The translations under genes were made by a program, and so were the position numbers. A stretch of 41,131 nt of DNA from contig PLYQ01000036.1 in the NCBI GenBank assembly GCA_003153415.1, forward strand, positions 1 to 41,131, read 5' to 3'. Source of the stretch: Rhodospirillales bacterium. GTDB taxonomy: Bacteria > Pseudomonadota > Alphaproteobacteria > Reyranellales > Reyranellaceae. This document shows positions 1-8,938 of this stretch, one piece after another (the first letter of the stretch is position 1; each line of letters starts with the position of its first letter). The notes beneath the pieces are model-generated. The model made no database searches. It was not told where the DNA came from and saw only the letters and a program-made list of their open reading frames with translations.

Positions 1-1097
1 TGGCGGCCGTCGGTGAAGGCGATCGAGGCCGGCCCGTCCCACGGCTCCATCAGGGCGGCGTGATATTCGTAGAAGGCCTTGCGCTTGGTATCCATCAGCG
101 GATTGCCGGCCCACGCCTCGGGGATCAGCATCATCATGGCGTGCGACAGCGAGTAGCCGCCGGCCAGCAGCAGTTCGAGCGCGTTGTCGACACAGGCCGT
201 ATCCGACTGGCCGTGCGGGATGATCGGCCACATCTTGTCGAGATCGGCGCCGATCAGGTCGGATTCCATGGTGCGGCGGCGGGCGTACATCCAGTTGACG
301 TTGCCGCGCACCGTGTTGATCTCGCCGTTGTGGGCGATGAAGCGATAGGGATGCGCCAGCTTCCACGAGGGGAAAGTGTTGGTCGAAAAGCGCTGGTGGA
401 CGAGGCAGAGCGCCGACTCGGTCAGCGGATTGCGCAGATCGGCGTAGAAGCTCTCGACCTGGGGTGCCAGCAGCAGGCCCTTGTAGACGACCGTGCGCGT
501 CGAGAAGGACGGCATGTAGAGCTGCGACAGGCCGGGCAGCTTGTGCTTCTTCTCGAGGTCGACCAGCGGGTTCTGGGTCTGCTTGCGGATGGCGAGGATC
601 TTGCGCTCGAAGGCGTCCTGGTCGGCGACCTTGGGGCCGCGACCGACGATGGCCTGACGGATCACCGGCATGCGCTCGATCACCGCCGTGCCGAGACCGG
701 TCGAATCGGTCGGGACGTCGCGCCAGCCGACCAGCTTCTGGCCCTCGACCTTAATGAAGTGTTCCAGCCGCTTGACCGCGAATTGCCGCGCCTTCTCGTT
801 CTGCGGCAGGAAGCACATGGCCACGGCATAGTGGCCAGGCGGCGGCAGGTCGGCGCCCGATTTGCGCGCCCAGTCGCGCAGCAGGGCGTCGGGGGTCTGG
901 ATCATGCACCCCGCGCCGTCGCCGACCAGCGGATCGGCCCCGACGGCGCCACGATGGTCGAGGTTGAGCAGGATTTGCAGGCCCTGACGGATGATGTCGT
1001 GGGACTTGGCGCCCTTGATGTTGGCAACAAAGCCTACGCCGCACGAATCGTGTTCGTTGCGTGGATCGTAAAGCCCTTGTTTAGCCGGCAGTCCCAT
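1..1097 (-). CDS. gltB: Glutamate synthase (NADPH) large subunit, N-terminal part (cut by window edge)
   Basis: This is the amino-terminal glutaminase region of the large glutamate synthase subunit, which makes two glutamates from glutamine and 2-oxoglutarate in nitrogen assimilation. The visible ~365 residues contain the class II amidotransferase start CGVGF. Its Cys (residue 19 from this start) would become the N-terminal nucleophile after removal of a short propeptide. Further family motifs are NLDHRGAVGADP, HQRFSTNTFPSW and HNGEINTVRGN. The rest of the roughly 1500-residue protein lies beyond position 1. The start at 1097 gives an 18-residue propeptide. In-frame ATGs at 1169 and 1178 would lengthen it to about 42-45 residues, which is also within the family range, and no start has a strong ribosome binding site. 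Family assignment is very secure; the start is not. Confidence 0.95.
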   Translation of the reverse strand, partial: MGLPAKQGLYDPRNEHDSCGVGFVANIKGAKSHDIIRQGLQILLNLDHRGAVGADPLVGDGAGCMIQTPDALLRDWARKSGADLPPPGHYAVAMCFLPQNEKARQFAVKRLEHFIKVEGQKLVGWRDVPTDSTGLGTAVIERMPVIRQAIVGRGPKVADQDAFERKILAIRKQTQNPLVDLEKKHKLPGLSQLYMPSFSTRTVVYKGLLLAPQVESFYADLRNPLTESALCLVHQRFSTNTFPSWKLAHPYRFIAHNGEINTVRGNVNWMYARRRTMESDLIGADLDKMWPIIPHGQSDTACVDNALELLLAGGYSLSHAMMMLIPEAWAGNPLMDTKRKAFYEYHAALMEPWDGPASIAFTDGR

Positions 1098-1207
1098 TGC
1101 CCAAAGCCTCGATTTGCCCAGCCGGACGGGATCGCCAAGCGCGGCGATTCCCCCCGGAATATACTGCATGTCCAACATTAGCCGGGCCGACGCAAGAGGC
1201 GAAGTGG

Positions 1208-1861
1208 CTACTCTACGGGCTTGAAATCCCGGGTGATCCCCATGGTGGTATAGGTCACCATGTAGGTGTTATCGACGATGCGGGTGAACAACGCGGCCCG
1301 CAGCTCCGGCGACATCCAGATCTCGGAGCTATTCGACAGCGACTTGCCGCCGGCCGTTCCCTCAAATGTGCGGGCCACCTTGACCAGCTCGAAGCGGCAG
1401 CCCTGCGCCTCGCCCGATACCGTGCCGAGAAAGGCGATGGTCGCCCGGGCGGAAAGGAAGATCGTTCCATCGGCCTCCTTCTGCTCGGCCGTGAAGTCGA
1501 GCGGCTGGCGCCGGGCGACGTAGTCGACCGTCGGGTCGATCGAATAGCTCCAGGTGCGCGTCCGCGGGGGTTGGGAGAAATAGCTCTCGGTGGCCATAAG
1601 CGGGTGCACCGAGCGCACCCGGATATAGCGCCCTGGGCCGGACACGGTATAGGCGATGGTCTCGCCGGCGCGGCGGATGATCTGGCTCTGCCCGCTGGTC
1701 GGCGTGCCAACCGGTGAACCGTCGGCTTTGAGGCGCGTCACCTTGTAGTCGACCGCGAAGGGCACGAGCGTCGTCTTGAGCGCCGTGCGGTCGAGCGGCT
1801 GGCCGGCGGCGGGAAATGCCGCCAGCAGGGCCGCCCAACAGAAGAATGCCGCAGATCTCAT
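1208..1861 (-). CDS. Exported hypothetical protein with signal peptide
   Basis: A 217-residue protein begins MRSAAFFCWAALLAAFPAAG, a clear Sec signal peptide with likely cleavage near residue 20, so it should be periplasmic. The mature part is rich in beta-strand-like alternation (for example YTVSGPGRYIRVRSVHP and TRTWSYSIDPTVDYVARR) and has one Cys. I recognise no catalytic motif or family. The frame stays open upstream to 1990, but the start at 1861 is preferred because the signal peptide begins there. It is transcribed divergently from the small lipoprotein at 1970, across a gap that holds a palindrome. Its stop is 110 bp from the gltB start, so co-transcription with gltB is possible. Confidence 0.75.
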   Translation of the reverse strand: MRSAAFFCWAALLAAFPAAGQPLDRTALKTTLVPFAVDYKVTRLKADGSPVGTPTSGQSQIIRRAGETIAYTVSGPGRYIRVRSVHPLMATESYFSQPPRTRTWSYSIDPTVDYVARRQPLDFTAEQKEADGTIFLSARATIAFLGTVSGEAQGCRFELVKVARTFEGTAGGKSLSNSSEIWMSPELRAALFTRIVDNTYMVTYTTMGITRDFKPVE

Positions 1862-1908
1862 GTCAGCCTTCGCCCGGCAGTGTAGCCGGAAGGCGGAACC
1901 AAAAGCGA

Positions 1909-1937
1909 TTGTTGCAACGCAAAAGCCCCTGTAACGT
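1909..1937 (+). promoter_or_regulatory. Candidate sigma-70 promoter for the lipoprotein gene
   Basis: TTGTTG (1909-1914) and TAACGT (1932-1937) are separated by exactly 17 bp, about 30 bp upstream of the lipoprotein ATG. The -10 match is only moderate. The -10 box overlaps the palindrome at 1934-1947, an arrangement compatible with repression. Inferred from spacing and position only. Confidence 0.3.
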
Positions 1938-1947
1938 GGTACCACGT
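1934..1947. promoter_or_regulatory. 14-bp perfect palindrome, candidate operator
   Basis: ACGTGGTACCACGT is a perfect palindrome in the 108-bp gap between the divergent genes at 1861 (minus) and 1970 (plus). It overlaps the candidate -10 box of the plus-strand gene. Perfect dyads of this size between divergent genes are often transcription-factor sites. No regulator is encoded next to it. Confidence 0.4.
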
Positions 1948-1969
1948 GCATTGCTGACGTGGAGTTTGG

Positions 1970-2275
1970 ATGTCGGAACGGTCGGTTCATCGGGCGGCGG
2001 CGGTCCTTTCGGCCCTGGCGCTGGCGGCCTCCCTGGGCGCCTGCGGCACCCCCACGGAGTGGACCGCGCCGGGCTGGTATCTCGAGCTGCCGCGGCCGCT
2101 GTTCATCGCGGGACCGCGGATCTTCGCTGGCCCCTTTTCCTACGACCAGTGCGAGGAGGAGCGGATGAAGGCGACGACGCCCGACCGCATGCTCTGCATC
2201 AGGGAGATGGTGAAGCCGGGGGCCGTGGGTCCGTACTCTCCGACGATCTCGCCCTTTGCGCCGCCGGGCGGATAG
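1970..2275 (+). CDS. Small putative lipoprotein
   Basis: A 101-residue protein has a basic N-terminus, a hydrophobic stretch and the lipobox LGAC (Cys at about residue 25), so it should be lipidated and anchored in a membrane. The mature part is short and rich in Pro and aromatic residues (PGWYLELPRPLF) and contains a CEEERMK segment and a second pair of Cys residues. I do not recognise a family. ATG 1970 is preceded by GTGGAG at a suitable distance. The gene ends 5 bp before the convergent putA stop, with no room for a terminator between them. Confidence 0.7.
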   Translation: MSERSVHRAAAVLSALALAASLGACGTPTEWTAPGWYLELPRPLFIAGPRIFAGPFSYDQCEEERMKATTPDRMLCIREMVKPGAVGPYSPTISPFAPPGG

Positions 2276-2280
2276 CTTTC

Positions 2281-5200
2281 CTAGCCGATCGCCATCAGGC
2301 TGGCGTTGCCTCCTGCGGCAGCGGTGTTGACGCTGAGCGACACTTCGTCGAACAGGAATTCCAGCGGGTACGGCTCGACATAGACCTGTACGATTGGCCC
2401 CTCGCGCTCGGCAAGGCGTCGATTGAGCGCTAGCAATTCAGCCGAGGTGCCGGAGAATAGCGCAGCTTCAATATGTTGCTCGCTTTCGTCGAATGTCGCA
2501 CGCCACACAGTGGCAGCCACGGCATCGAGCTGGAGTTGTCGCTTCGTCGCATCCCTGGCGATGCAAAGTACCGTTCCCTTGCGTCGAAACGAATAAGTGT
2601 TGCGTTCCCCGACCGGGCCCAATAATTCGGTTCCCACCGGAATAGCGGGGGCTGGCCGCTGTGAAAGCAGGCGCAGCAGATAAAGTGGCCCGCCCGCTTT
2701 CGGCCCAGTGCCGGATAGTCCGCGACCACCGAAAGGCTGCACGCCAACCACGGCGCCGATCACGGTGCGGTTAACATATTGGTTGCCGGCATCACTTGCG
2801 CTCGTCGCGCGCTCGATGTTCTCGTCGATACGGCTGTGCACCCCGAACGTAAGTCCGAAGCCAGTGGCATCGATCTGATAGACTATGTCTTCCATCCGCT
2901 CGCGCGGATAGCGCAGCACGTGCAGGACCGGACCGAAGACCTCGCCCGGCAGATCGGCGACGGCAGAAATCTCGATCAGGGTCGGCGGCACGAACAGGCC
3001 GTGCTGCGTTTCCGGCGGCAGGGTCGCCTGCTCGACGACGTGGCCACGCGCGCGCATGCGTTCGATGTGGTCGATCAGGCGCTGGCGGGCCTCGGCCGAA
3101 ATCACCGGACCGACGTCGACCGACAGGCGATCGGGATTGCCGATCCCGAGTTCGGCCACGGCGCCACGCAGCATCGACAGCACGCGGTCGGCGATATCGT
3201 CCTGCAGGCAGAGCACGCGCAAGGCCGAGCAGCGCTGGCCGGCAGAGTCGAAAGCCGAGACCAGCACGTCGCCCACCAGCTGCTCGGACAGCGCCGAGGA
3301 ATCGGCGATCAAGGCATTCTGCCCTCCGGTCTCGGCGATCAGCGGGATCGGCTTGCCGTCGCGGCCCAGCCGCTGGCTGAGCTGGCGCTGGGTCGAACGC
3401 GCCGCCTCGGTCGACCCGGTGAATACCACGCCCGCGATCGCCTGGTTGCCGACCAGCCGCGCGCCAACCTCGCCGTCGCCGGGCAGGAGTTGCAGGACAC
3501 CGGGCGGCAGGCCGGCGCCAAGGAAGAGCCTCACCATCTGCGCGGCAATCAGCGGCGTCTCTTCGGCCGGCTTGGCGATCACCGCGTTGCCCGCGGCAAG
3601 GGCGCCGGCAATCTGGCCGGTGAAGATCGACAGCGGAAAGTTCCACGGGCTGATGCAGGCCACGACGCCGAGCGGCCGATGTGTGTCGTTCGACCAGCTG
3701 CGAATTTGGCTGGCGTAGTAGCGCAGGAAGTCGACGGCCTCGCGGACCTCGCCGATCGCATTGCCCAGCGTCTTGCCCGCCTCGCGCACGATCAGCCCCA
3801 GCAGGGCCGGCATCCGTGCCTCCAGCCGATTGGCCACCCGTTCGAGACAGGCGGCGCGATCCTGGGGCGTCGCCTGCCACGGCACTGCCCGCGCGCAGGC
3901 GGCATCGACCAGCGCCGGCGAGGCTTCGACGACAGTGCCTACCAAATCGCGCAGGTCGGCGGGATTGCGCACCTCGCGCGCCACACCGTCGCGCGGCCCG
4001 TCGCCCAGCAGCGGCATCGCCCGCCACGGCTCGGTAGCACTGGCCAGCAGCGCCGCCGACAGCAACGCAAGCCGCTGCTCGTTAGAGAGATCAAGGCCCG
4101 CCGAGTTCGCGCGCTCGGTGCCGAACAGATCGCGCGGCAGGGCGATCTTGGGATGGGGCGCACCGACTGGCTGCAATGCCCGCGCCCTATCGACTGGATC
4201 GGCGAGCAGACGATCCAAAGGAAAGTCTGCGTCGGCGATCTGGTTCACGAACGAGGTGTTGGCGCCGTTCTCCAGCAGCCGGCGCACCAGATAGGCAAGC
4301 AGGGTCTCGTGCGTGCCGACCGGCGCATAGATGCGGCACGGCCGGTTGAGCCGGTCCGGCCCGACGACCTCCTCGTAGAGGCTTTCACCCATGCCGTGCA
4401 GGCACTGGAACTCGTACTGATCGCGCTGAAAATCCGGCCCGGCCATGGCGTGGACGGTCGCGAGCGTCAGCGCATTGTGGGTGGCGAACTGTGGATAGGC
4501 GGCGTCGGGTGCGGCCAAGAGTTTGCGCGCGCAGGCGAGATAAGAGACGTCGGTGTGGATCTTGCGCGTGAAGACCGGGAAGCCCTCCAGCCCGTCGACC
4601 TGCGCGCGCTTGATCTCGCCGTCCCAATAGGCGCCTTTGACCAGCCGCACCATCAGGCGATGGCCGCTGCGTCGAGCCAGGTCGATCAGCCAGTCGATCG
4701 TGAAGGGCGTGCGCTTCTGGTAGGCCTGCACGACGAAGCCGATGCCGTTCCAGCCCGCCAGCTCCGGCTCGAAACACAGTCGCTCGAGGAGATCGAGCGA
4801 GATCTCCAGCCGGTCGGCTTCCTCAGCATCGATGTTGAGGCCGATGTCGAAATCGCGCGCCAGTACGGCCAGCGCCTTCAGCCGCGGATAGAGCTCTGCC
4901 TGGACTCGCTCGAGCTGGCCGCGGTTGTAGCGCGGATGCAGCGCCGACAGTTTCACCGAAATGCCCGGACCCTCGTAGATGCCGCGGCCGGCCGACGCCT
5001 CGCCGATCGCCCGGATTGCCTGTTGGTACTCGCCGAGGTAGCGCTCGGCTTGCACGGCCGTGACAGCCGACTCACCCAGCATGTCGTAGGAATAGCGGAA
5101 ACCCTTGGCCACCCACGGCCGGCCGTTGTCGAGCGCCTCGTCGATCGTCTGGCCCGACACGAACTGCTCGCCCATCAGGCGCATGGCGAGATTGACGCCG

Positions 5201-5709
5201 TGGCGGATCAGGGGCTCGCCGCCTTTCGCCACCAGCCGCGTCAGCGCCGCCGACAGTCCCTGCTCGCTGTGGGTCGCGGCGAGCTTGCCGGTCAACAGCA
5301 AACCCCAGGTCGCGGCGTTGACGAACAGCGACGGGCTATGACCGAGATGGGCCTGCCAGTCACCGCCGCCGATCTTGTCGCGGATCAGTGCGTCGCGCGT
5401 GGCGTCGTCGGGAATGCGCAGCAGCGCCTCGGCCAGGCACATCAGCGCCACGCCCTCCTGACTCGACAAGGTATACTCGTGGATCAGCCCCTCGATGCCG
5501 CCGCCCCGGCTTTTGGCGCGCAGCTTCCCGACGAGCTGCCGGGCCAAACCGGTGGCCTCGGCCATGGTCGCGGCCGGCAAGGTGGCAACTGTGATCAGCG
5601 GCGGCAGGCACTCCGGCTCGGGCCGGCGATAAGCCGCAGTGATGGCGGCGCGCCGCGGACTTTGCGGCTTCAACGATTGCGCGAAAGCGAGAAAGGGCGC
5701 AGGGGACAT
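2281..5709 (-). CDS. putA: Bifunctional proline dehydrogenase / L-glutamate gamma-semialdehyde dehydrogenase PutA
   Basis: PutA oxidises proline to glutamate in two steps: an FAD proline dehydrogenase barrel, then an NAD aldehyde dehydrogenase. This 1142-residue protein has no N-terminal ribbon-helix-helix DNA-binding domain, so it is purely enzymatic, unlike the E. coli regulator-enzyme. The barrel (roughly residues 150-500) carries VRLVKGAYWD and the flavin-region segment near GTHETLLAY. The dehydrogenase module has ISPWNFPLSIF, the general-base Glu in AETGGQNALI (about residue 790) and the nucleophile Cys in GQRCSALR (about 826). The C-terminus ends in SVNTAAAGGNASLM, the conserved motif of long PutAs with an extra C-terminal domain. 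The start at 5709 has GGAGTGA upstream; an ATG at 5730 is possible. Neighbours suggest no dedicated proline transporter here. Confidence 0.96.
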   Translation of the reverse strand: MSPAPFLAFAQSLKPQSPRRAAITAAYRRPEPECLPPLITVATLPAATMAEATGLARQLVGKLRAKSRGGGIEGLIHEYTLSSQEGVALMCLAEALLRIPDDATRDALIRDKIGGGDWQAHLGHSPSLFVNAATWGLLLTGKLAATHSEQGLSAALTRLVAKGGEPLIRHGVNLAMRLMGEQFVSGQTIDEALDNGRPWVAKGFRYSYDMLGESAVTAVQAERYLGEYQQAIRAIGEASAGRGIYEGPGISVKLSALHPRYNRGQLERVQAELYPRLKALAVLARDFDIGLNIDAEEADRLEISLDLLERLCFEPELAGWNGIGFVVQAYQKRTPFTIDWLIDLARRSGHRLMVRLVKGAYWDGEIKRAQVDGLEGFPVFTRKIHTDVSYLACARKLLAAPDAAYPQFATHNALTLATVHAMAGPDFQRDQYEFQCLHGMGESLYEEVVGPDRLNRPCRIYAPVGTHETLLAYLVRRLLENGANTSFVNQIADADFPLDRLLADPVDRARALQPVGAPHPKIALPRDLFGTERANSAGLDLSNEQRLALLSAALLASATEPWRAMPLLGDGPRDGVAREVRNPADLRDLVGTVVEASPALVDAACARAVPWQATPQDRAACLERVANRLEARMPALLGLIVREAGKTLGNAIGEVREAVDFLRYYASQIRSWSNDTHRPLGVVACISPWNFPLSIFTGQIAGALAAGNAVIAKPAEETPLIAAQMVRLFLGAGLPPGVLQLLPGDGEVGARLVGNQAIAGVVFTGSTEAARSTQRQLSQRLGRDGKPIPLIAETGGQNALIADSSALSEQLVGDVLVSAFDSAGQRCSALRVLCLQDDIADRVLSMLRGAVAELGIGNPDRLSVDVGPVISAEARQRLIDHIERMRARGHVVEQATLPPETQHGLFVPPTLIEISAVADLPGEVFGPVLHVLRYPRERMEDIVYQIDATGFGLTFGVHSRIDENIERATSASDAGNQYVNRTVIGAVVGVQPFGGRGLSGTGPKAGGPLYLLRLLSQRPAPAIPVGTELLGPVGERNTYSFRRKGTVLCIARDATKRQLQLDAVAATVWRATFDESEQHIEAALFSGTSAELLALNRRLAEREGPIVQVYVEPYPLEFLFDEVSLSVNTAAAGGNASLMAIG

Positions 5710-5812
5710 ATCGCTCACTCCAAGACGCAACTATAGCCGGCGCGACACAAGTCGCCTTGTTGTGAACTCAATCAGCCGGTGTTTTCAAGGATGACAGGGA
5801 CCCCCAACAGAC

Positions 5813-6634
5813 ATGCCTATCAGCTGGACAGGTGCGAAGAACGCCGTTCGAGGCGTCATTGGACGAAATCGACGGTCGGCGCTCGTCACGGCAATGCATC
5901 AAGCAGCATCGTTCTTCGAGTCAGCGTGGCGCAACGAGGGCCTGGAACTCTCGACCAATGGCGAGAGATTCGTTCTCGAGCGATTGGAGTCGGCTGACTT
6001 TCGTCTCGCTATCGATGTCGGAGCCCACGTCGGTGATTGGTCTCGCGCAGCACTGCAGCTCTGGCCGACGTGTCGCGTACACGCCGTTGAAGTAGCGCCA
6101 CAGATCTACCCGCTCTTGGAGGCGGAATCGCGCGCCACGCCGCTCGGCTCTCGGCTCGAGTCGCACAACGTTGGGCTTTCCGATCGAGTCGGCCTCCAGA
6201 CGATGTACTATTTCCCCGATCACCCCGACCTGACCTCCGACATGCCGCGGCATGACGACTACAAGGTCATTCCGTTCGAAGCCTATCTGACGACCTTGGA
6301 CGCCTTCTGCCGCGAACGTCGGATTGAAGCCATTGACTTCCTGAAGATCGACGTCGAGGGAGCCGAACACCGCGTGCTTGAGGGGGCTCGTGAGCTCCTG
6401 GAAGCGCAAAAGATCGACTGCATCCAGTTCGAATACGGCGCCTTTTCGATCGAGACGCGCTTCCTGCTGAAGGACTACTTCGCCTTGTTGTCCGGCCAGT
6501 ACTTCATTGGGAAGATCTTCCCCAATCACATCGCGTTCACGGACTACGACTGGATGGCCGAAGACTTTCGATTCAGCAACTATCTCTGCGTCTCGCGAAG
6601 TCGTCCCGATCTGCTCCAGCTGTTGCAAGCTTGA
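5813..6634 (+). CDS. FkbM family SAM-dependent methyltransferase
   Basis: A 273-residue protein of the FkbM methyltransferase family, which O-methylates sugars or small molecules using S-adenosylmethionine. The SAM-binding start is IDVGAHVGDWSRAAL (about residues 66-80), followed by the acidic strand end VHAVEVAP. The family motif DFLKIDVEGAEHRVLEGA lies near residues 177-194. The N-terminal ~60 residues are less typical. The gene is divergent from putA, and 40 bp separate it from the TctC gene, whose function is unrelated. Its base composition looks less GC-rich than its neighbours, which hints at a different history. The substrate cannot be told from context because no glycan cluster is nearby. 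Confidence 0.85.
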   Translation: MPISWTGAKNAVRGVIGRNRRSALVTAMHQAASFFESAWRNEGLELSTNGERFVLERLESADFRLAIDVGAHVGDWSRAALQLWPTCRVHAVEVAPQIYPLLEAESRATPLGSRLESHNVGLSDRVGLQTMYYFPDHPDLTSDMPRHDDYKVIPFEAYLTTLDAFCRERRIEAIDFLKIDVEGAEHRVLEGARELLEAQKIDCIQFEYGAFSIETRFLLKDYFALLSGQYFIGKIFPNHIAFTDYDWMAEDFRFSNYLCVSRSRPDLLQLLQA

Positions 6635-6674
6635 CCGAACAACGGCACCATCGCCGGCAAAACAGGGACCCGGG

Positions 6675-7655
6675 ATGGTGACGCCGATGATGGGGCTGCT
6701 TCGTGCGAGCGTTGCCGCGGTGCTGCTGGCCGCGGCACCGGCCCTTGCCCAGACCCCCTATCCCCAGAAGCAGGTGCGCGTGATCGTGCCCTTTCCGGCC
6801 GGCGGTTCGGCCGACACGCTGTGCCGCCTCGTGGCCGAGAAGCTCGGCAGCGCCTGGAACCAGCCAGTCATCATCGACAACCGCGCCGGCGCCGGCGGCA
6901 ATGTCGGGGCCGAGATCGCCTTCCGCGCCGAGCCCGATGGCTATACCCTGCTGTGCAGCCCGCCCGGCCCGCTGTCGATCAACCACAATCTCTACAAGAC
7001 GCTGCCCTACGACTGGGCGAAGTTCATGCCCATCACCGTGCTGGCCGTCGTGCCCAACGTCATCACCGCCCGCAAGGACCTGCCGGCGAACACCGCGCAG
7101 GAGCTGATCGCCTACGCCAAGGCCAACCCCGGCAAGGTGACCTATGCAAGCCAAGGCAACGGCTCGACCTCGCATCTGTCCGCACAGATGCTGGCGACCA
7201 TGGCCGGCATCGAGATGGTGCATGTGCCCTACAAGGGCGAGGGTCCGGCGCTGATCGACATCATCGCCGGCCGGGTCGACATCTTCATTGGCAACATCTC
7301 GGCTGCACTTCGCTTCGAGAAGGCCAAACAGGTGAAGTTCCTTGGCCTTGCCAGCAGGAGCCGCAGCCCTGTGGCGCCCGATGTGCCGGATGCCGCCGAA
7401 ATCGGCCTGCCCGACCTTTTAGCCAGCGCCTGGTTTGCCCTGGTGGCGCCGCCCGGCACGCCTGACACCATCGTGCAAAAGATCAATGCTGATGCGGCCG
7501 CGGCGCTGAAGCAGCCCGACGTCCGCGCCAAGTTCCTCGAACAGGGGGCCGAGCCGCAGGGCGGCACCAGCAGTGCAACTGCGGCCTTCATAAAAGAGGA
7601 AGAAGCCCGCTGGCGCGACGTCATCAAGTCGGCCAACGTAAGCTTGAGTGACTGA
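6675..7655 (+). CDS. TctC/Bug family tripartite tricarboxylate transporter receptor
   Basis: A 326-residue periplasmic solute-binding protein. It has a signal peptide ending ALAQ (about residue 25), then the family hallmarks VRVIVPFPAGGSADT, IIDNRAGAGGNVGAE, the PYKGEGPALIDIIAGRVD region and a C-terminal APPGTPDTIVQKIN. Such receptors bind carboxylates, often aromatic acids, for TctAB-type transport. No TctA or TctB gene is in the window, so it is an orphan receptor. It precedes the Rieske oxygenase alpha gene by 10 bp, which suggests it captures the substrate of that oxygenase. ATG 6675 was chosen over longer in-frame starts because the signal peptide begins there. Confidence 0.9.
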   Translation: MVTPMMGLLRASVAAVLLAAAPALAQTPYPQKQVRVIVPFPAGGSADTLCRLVAEKLGSAWNQPVIIDNRAGAGGNVGAEIAFRAEPDGYTLLCSPPGPLSINHNLYKTLPYDWAKFMPITVLAVVPNVITARKDLPANTAQELIAYAKANPGKVTYASQGNGSTSHLSAQMLATMAGIEMVHVPYKGEGPALIDIIAGRVDIFIGNISAALRFEKAKQVKFLGLASRSRSPVAPDVPDAAEIGLPDLLASAWFALVAPPGTPDTIVQKINADAAAALKQPDVRAKFLEQGAEPQGGTSSATAAFIKEEEARWRDVIKSANVSLSD

Positions 7656-7665
7656 GGAGGTCTGC

Positions 7666-8937
7666 ATGGACATCCGCCACGACGCGAGCATTCACGAACC
7701 CGCCACGACCCCGCACGGTCCGTGGCCCGAGGACTCGCTCGCCCGCGTGCCCTACTGGGTCTACCAGGACCAGGACAATTACGCCCGCGAGATGCAGCGC
7801 ATTTTCGAGGGCGCCACCTGGAACTTCGTCTGCCTCGAGGCCGACATCCCCAACAAGGGCGACTACCGCACCAACTCGGTCGGCGGCATGCCGGTGATCG
7901 TGGTGCGCGACGCCGACGGCTCGGTCAACTGCTTCGAGAACCGCTGTGCCCATCGCGGCGCGCTGATCGCCTTTGACGATGCCGGCAACGTCCAGAACAA
8001 CTTCAAGTGCATCTACCACGCCTGGAGCTACGACCTCGCCGGCAACCTCAAGGGCATCGCCTTCGAGCGCGGCATCAACGGCACCGGCGGCATGTCCAAG
8101 GACTTCAATCGCCAGACCCACAGCCCGCGCAAGCTTCGGACCACGACCCTGTGCGGCCTGGTGTTCGTCACCCTGTCGCCCGACACGCCGCCGATCGAGG
8201 ATTATCTCGGCAGCGATATCCTGGGCCGCGTGAGGCGCGTGCTCAACCGGCCGATCCGCATCATGGGCCGCTTCAGCCAGCCGCTGCCCAACAACTGGAA
8301 GCTCTATGTCGAGAACGTCAAGGACACCTACCACGCGAGCCTGCTGCACCTCTTCTTCGCCACCTTCCGCATCACGCGCCTGACCCAGGCGGGTGGCGTG
8401 CTGGTCAGTCCCGACGGCGCCCATCACGCGAGCTACACCATCGGCAATACCGACGTCGCCGGCACCGAGGCCTTCCGTGAGAAGGACCTGCGCACCGAGC
8501 GCGACGACTACAAGCTGGCCGATCCCAGCCTGCTCGATCCGGTGGTCGAATTCGGCGATGACATCCAGCTGCAGATCCTGTCGATCTTTCCCGGCCTGAT
8601 CCTGCAGCAGATCCACAACTGCCTGGCCGTGCGCCAGGTCGTGCCCAAGGGCATCGACAGGATGGAACTGCTGTGGACCTACTTCGGCTTCGCCGACGAC
8701 ACGCCGGAGATGAACAAGCGGCGACTGAAGCAGCAGAACCTGGTTGGGCCGGCCGGTTTCGTGTCGATGGAAGACGGCTGCGTCGGCGGCTTCGTGCAGC
8801 GCGGCATTGCCTCGGCCGGCGACAAGATCTCCGTCGTCGAGATGGGCGGCAGGGGCGCCGAAAGCCAGGCGACGCGCGCCACCGAATCCTCGGTACGCGG
8901 CTTCTGGAAAGCCTATCGCCGGTATATGGGCTTTTAG
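7666..8937 (+). CDS. Aromatic ring-hydroxylating oxygenase, alpha (Rieske) subunit
   Basis: The 423-residue catalytic subunit of a Rieske non-haem iron oxygenase. The [2Fe-2S] site is Cys94-x-His96 in NRCAHRG and Cys115-x2-His118 in CIYHAWSYD. The mononuclear iron site is in NVKDTYHASLLH, with Asp220 bridging to the Rieske centre and His223 and His228 as ligands. These enzymes dihydroxylate or demethylate aromatic rings, using electrons from a reductase that is not encoded nearby. The start at 7666 has GAGGAGG upstream. The beta subunit gene begins one base after its stop, so the pair should form a hetero-oligomer. The receptor just upstream suggests an aromatic carboxylate substrate; the exact compound is unknown. 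Confidence 0.93.
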   Translation: MDIRHDASIHEPATTPHGPWPEDSLARVPYWVYQDQDNYAREMQRIFEGATWNFVCLEADIPNKGDYRTNSVGGMPVIVVRDADGSVNCFENRCAHRGALIAFDDAGNVQNNFKCIYHAWSYDLAGNLKGIAFERGINGTGGMSKDFNRQTHSPRKLRTTTLCGLVFVTLSPDTPPIEDYLGSDILGRVRRVLNRPIRIMGRFSQPLPNNWKLYVENVKDTYHASLLHLFFATFRITRLTQAGGVLVSPDGAHHASYTIGNTDVAGTEAFREKDLRTERDDYKLADPSLLDPVVEFGDDIQLQILSIFPGLILQQIHNCLAVRQVVPKGIDRMELLWTYFGFADDTPEMNKRRLKQQNLVGPAGFVSMEDGCVGGFVQRGIASAGDKISVVEMGGRGAESQATRATESSVRGFWKAYRRYMGF

Positions 8938-8938
8938 G

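Noticed and set aside
2779-5736. Very long open frame antisense to putA (about 985 codons)
   Set aside because: It mirrors putA codon positions in high-GC DNA, its product is Arg/Gln/Asp-rich low-quality sequence without motifs, and putA on the other strand is unmistakable.
5740-5765. ACAAG-TCGC-CTTGT dyad between putA and the FkbM gene as a regulator site
   Set aside because: The arms are only 5 bp and easily arise by chance, and no -35/-10 pair could be aligned to it.
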